Origin: Acidimicrobiia bacterium
GTDB lineage: Bacteria > Actinomycetota > Acidimicrobiia > IMCC26256 > JAENVU01
Assembly (NCBI GenBank): GCA_025361725.1
Contig: JANYJV010000045.1
Location: forward strand, 1-40,606
DNA: 40,606 nt
Direction: 5' to 3'
The first letter of the stretch is position 1. Each line of letters opens with the position of its first letter. Of this stretch, positions 39,132-40,606 are shown piece after piece. The notes under the pieces are model-generated. The model made no database searches. It saw nothing but the letters and a program-made list of their open reading frames with translations, and was not told where the DNA came from. The position numbers and the translations under genes were made by a program.

Positions 39132-39890
39132 TCACGCGCCGATGGCGTGGAAACCGCCGTCGACGTGGACCATCTCGCCCGTCGTCGCCGGGAACCAGTC
39201 CGATAGCAGCGCGATGACGGCCTTCGCCGCCGGCTCCGTGTCACGGATGTCCCAACCGAGTGGAGCCCGCTCGGACCACACCGACTCGAAGTGCTCGAAC
39301 CCCGGGATGGATCGCGCCGCGAGGGTGCGGAGCGGTCCGGCCGACACGAGGTTCACGCGAATCTGACGAGGTCCGAGTTCGCGCGCGAGATACCGGGCGG
39401 TCGATTCGAAGGCGGCTTTGGCGACCCCCATCCAGTCATAGACCGGCCAGGCCTGGGACTGATTGTCGAAGTCCAAGCCCACCACCGCACCACCGTCGCG
39501 AAGCCGGGGGAGTGCCGCCACCGCGAGCGCCTTCAACGAATACGCCGACACCTGCATCGCGATCGCGACGTCCTCCCAAGGCGCGTCCAGGAACCCGCCG
39601 CCGAGACAGGACGGTGGCGCGAACCCGATCGCGTGCACCACACCATCGAGGTCGAACGGGAGCCGTTCCGCCAGCGCGTTCAGGTCGTCAGTGTCGGACA
39701 CATCCAGCTGGACGATCTCGGGCTCGGTCGGCAGTCGCCGCACCGCCCGTCGGGTGAGATTCATCACCCGACCGAACGACGACACCACGATCTCGGCACC
39801 CTGCTCTTGCGCGAGTCGGGCGACCGCGTACGCGATCGACTGGTCGTTGAGCACCCCGGTCACGAGGATCCGTTTGCCGTCGAGCAGCAT
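39132..39890 (-). CDS. fabI: Enoyl-ACP reductase, InhA/FabI type
   Basis: The 252-residue NADH-dependent reductase of fatty-acid elongation. The dinucleotide region KRILVTGVLNDQSIAYAVAR is followed by HAIGFAP. The active-site Tyr151 and Lys158 are in VYDWMGVAKAA, the Y-x6-K of this family. GLDFDNQSQAWPVYDW closely recalls mycobacterial InhA. ATG 39890 is preferred to TTG 39896 (family starts MLLDGKRI). It lies 21 nt after fabF on the same strand, a common pairing. Confidence 0.94.
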   Translation of the reverse strand: MLLDGKRILVTGVLNDQSIAYAVARLAQEQGAEIVVSSFGRVMNLTRRAVRRLPTEPEIVQLDVSDTDDLNALAERLPFDLDGVVHAIGFAPPSCLGGGFLDAPWEDVAIAMQVSAYSLKALAVAALPRLRDGGAVVGLDFDNQSQAWPVYDWMGVAKAAFESTARYLARELGPRQIRVNLVSAGPLRTLAARSIPGFEHFESVWSERAPLGWDIRDTEPAAKAVIALLSDWFPATTGEMVHVDGGFHAIGA

Positions 39891-39911
39891 CAGCAAGTCA
39901 CCTCTCGGCCA

Positions 39912-40606
39912 TCAATCGTTCGGGATCAGAACGAGCGTCGCGTTGTGACCACCGAAGCCGAACGAGTTGGACAGCACCGGAGCGCGGGGGATCGAGCGCG
40001 GCGCACCGTGAACGACGTCCAACGGGACGACGTCGTCGGCCGTCTGATCGTGGTTGGCCGTAGGTGGGATAATGCCGTCGCGAGCGGAACGCAGCGCCAC
40101 GATCGCCTCCACCGCGCCGGCCGCGCCGATCAAGTGACCGGTCACGCCTTTGCCGGACGTCACGGGCGGGGCAGCATCACCGAACACCTTGCGGATCGCT
40201 TGGGATTCCGCGGCGTCGTTCAGCTCGGTGGACGTGCCGTGCGCGTTGACGTGACCGATGGCGTCCGCGCCGAGGTTGGCATCGTCCAACGCCAGCTGCA
40301 TGCAGGCTGCGGCACCGGCTCCGCCCTGGGAAGGAGCCGTGATGTGGAACGCATCGGAGTTCACGCCGTACCCGGCGATCTCGCCGTAGATCCGCGCGCC
40401 CCGCGCCTCAGCCCGGTCCGCGCGCTCGAGCACCAAGAACGCGGCACCCTCGCCCATGACGAACCCGTCGCGGGCTTGATCGAAGGGACGGGATGCGAGT
40501 TCGGGTTCGTCGTTGCGTTTGCTCAGTGCACCCATACGGGCGAACGCCGCCACTGCCGGCGCCATCAGACTCGCCTCGGTGCCACCGGCCATGACGACGT
40601 CCACCG
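39912..40606 (-). CDS. fabF: 3-oxoacyl-ACP synthase II, C-terminal part (gene runs off the window)
   Basis: About 231 C-terminal residues of a condensing enzyme. Conserved blocks are DVVMAGGTEASLMAP, FDQARDGFVMGEGAAFLVLE, the active-site His in VNAHGTSTELND, the Lys/His in TSGKGVTGHLIGAAGAVEA, and NSFGFGGHNATL at the end. The catalytic Cys and N-terminal half lie beyond 40606. Together with fabI it marks a fatty-acid synthesis locus. Confidence 0.93.
   Translation of the reverse strand, partial: VDVVMAGGTEASLMAPAVAAFARMGALSKRNDEPELASRPFDQARDGFVMGEGAAFLVLERADRAEARGARIYGEIAGYGVNSDAFHITAPSQGGAGAAACMQLALDDANLGADAIGHVNAHGTSTELNDAAESQAIRKVFGDAAPPVTSGKGVTGHLIGAAGAVEAIVALRSARDGIIPPTANHDQTADDVVPLDVVHGAPRSIPRAPVLSNSFGFGGHNATLVLIPND

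Noticed and set aside
1..40606. CRISPR array, rRNA, insertion sequence with transposase, or phage structural genes
   Set aside because: No regularly spaced identical repeats, rRNA-like stretches, transposase or integrase motifs were seen on either strand.

Overview
The window is GC-rich, gene-dense DNA from an actinobacterium. A mycothiol synthase (mshD), an InhA-like enoyl reductase, many GTG/TTG starts, ATGA/GTGA overlaps and several leaderless-type promoters (a TANNNT box ending 7 nt before the start codon) point that way. A dedicated trpF beside hisA, and several small proteins of a kind I associate with environmental Acidimicrobiia, suggest a deep-branching lineage, probably Acidimicrobiia. 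That placement is inference.

Region 1 (1-4.0 kb) looks accessory. It holds the tail of a VOC protein, an SRPBCC/SnoaL-like pair divergent from a MarR regulator with two tandem palindromic operators, a frameshifted GNAT, a HAD-like protein and a hypothetical protein. A 23-bp motif recurs in three of its gaps. It ends at a 45-bp piece of tRNA-Val(GAC), from the anticodon stem to the 3' end, as expected at the distal end of an element integrated in a tRNA gene. Region 2 (4.0-9.0 kb) holds a frameshifted FkbM-like methyltransferase, a small coiled protein, a secreted subtilase with FN3 and WPGWD repeats, an NTF2-like protein and a conserved hypothetical.

Region 3 (9-18.2 kb) is housekeeping. Minus-strand genes encode a DUF255 thioredoxin-fold protein, a secernin-like C69 peptidase, an M2 metallopeptidase, a membrane protein, rlmN and mshD. 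The plus strand carries nth and an Eis-like acetyltransferase. Region 4 (18.2-33.95 kb) is the amino-acid block: hisD-hisC-hisB-hisA, then a group of unrelated genes (small protein, alpha/beta hydrolase, thioesterase, SDR, oligopeptidase B), then hisI-trpE-ygfZ and trpC-trpF-trpB-trpA plus a zinc-ribbon gene. hisG, hisE, hisH, hisF, trpD and trpG are not in the window. Region 5 (34.2-40.6 kb) holds a DUF1800/DUF1501 pair, an MFS transporter, a Bcp peroxiredoxin, fabI and the 3' part of fabF.

The most unusual signals are non-coding or at gene junctions. (a) An element of 93-96 nt occurs twice, after trpE and after trpA. Each copy is an open 30-31 codon frame sharing an ATGA overlap with the gene on both sides. 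(b) Two families of sequence-conserved hairpins (about 47 and 41 bp, two copies each) sit 12-20 nt after stop codons, three of the four at convergent gene ends. (c) hisA has no canonical start codon that keeps its catalytic N-terminus; a GTA overlapping the hisB stop is the only fitting codon. (d) Three genes between 1.8 and 6.4 kb each carry two opposite, compensating frameshifts, mostly at homopolymers.
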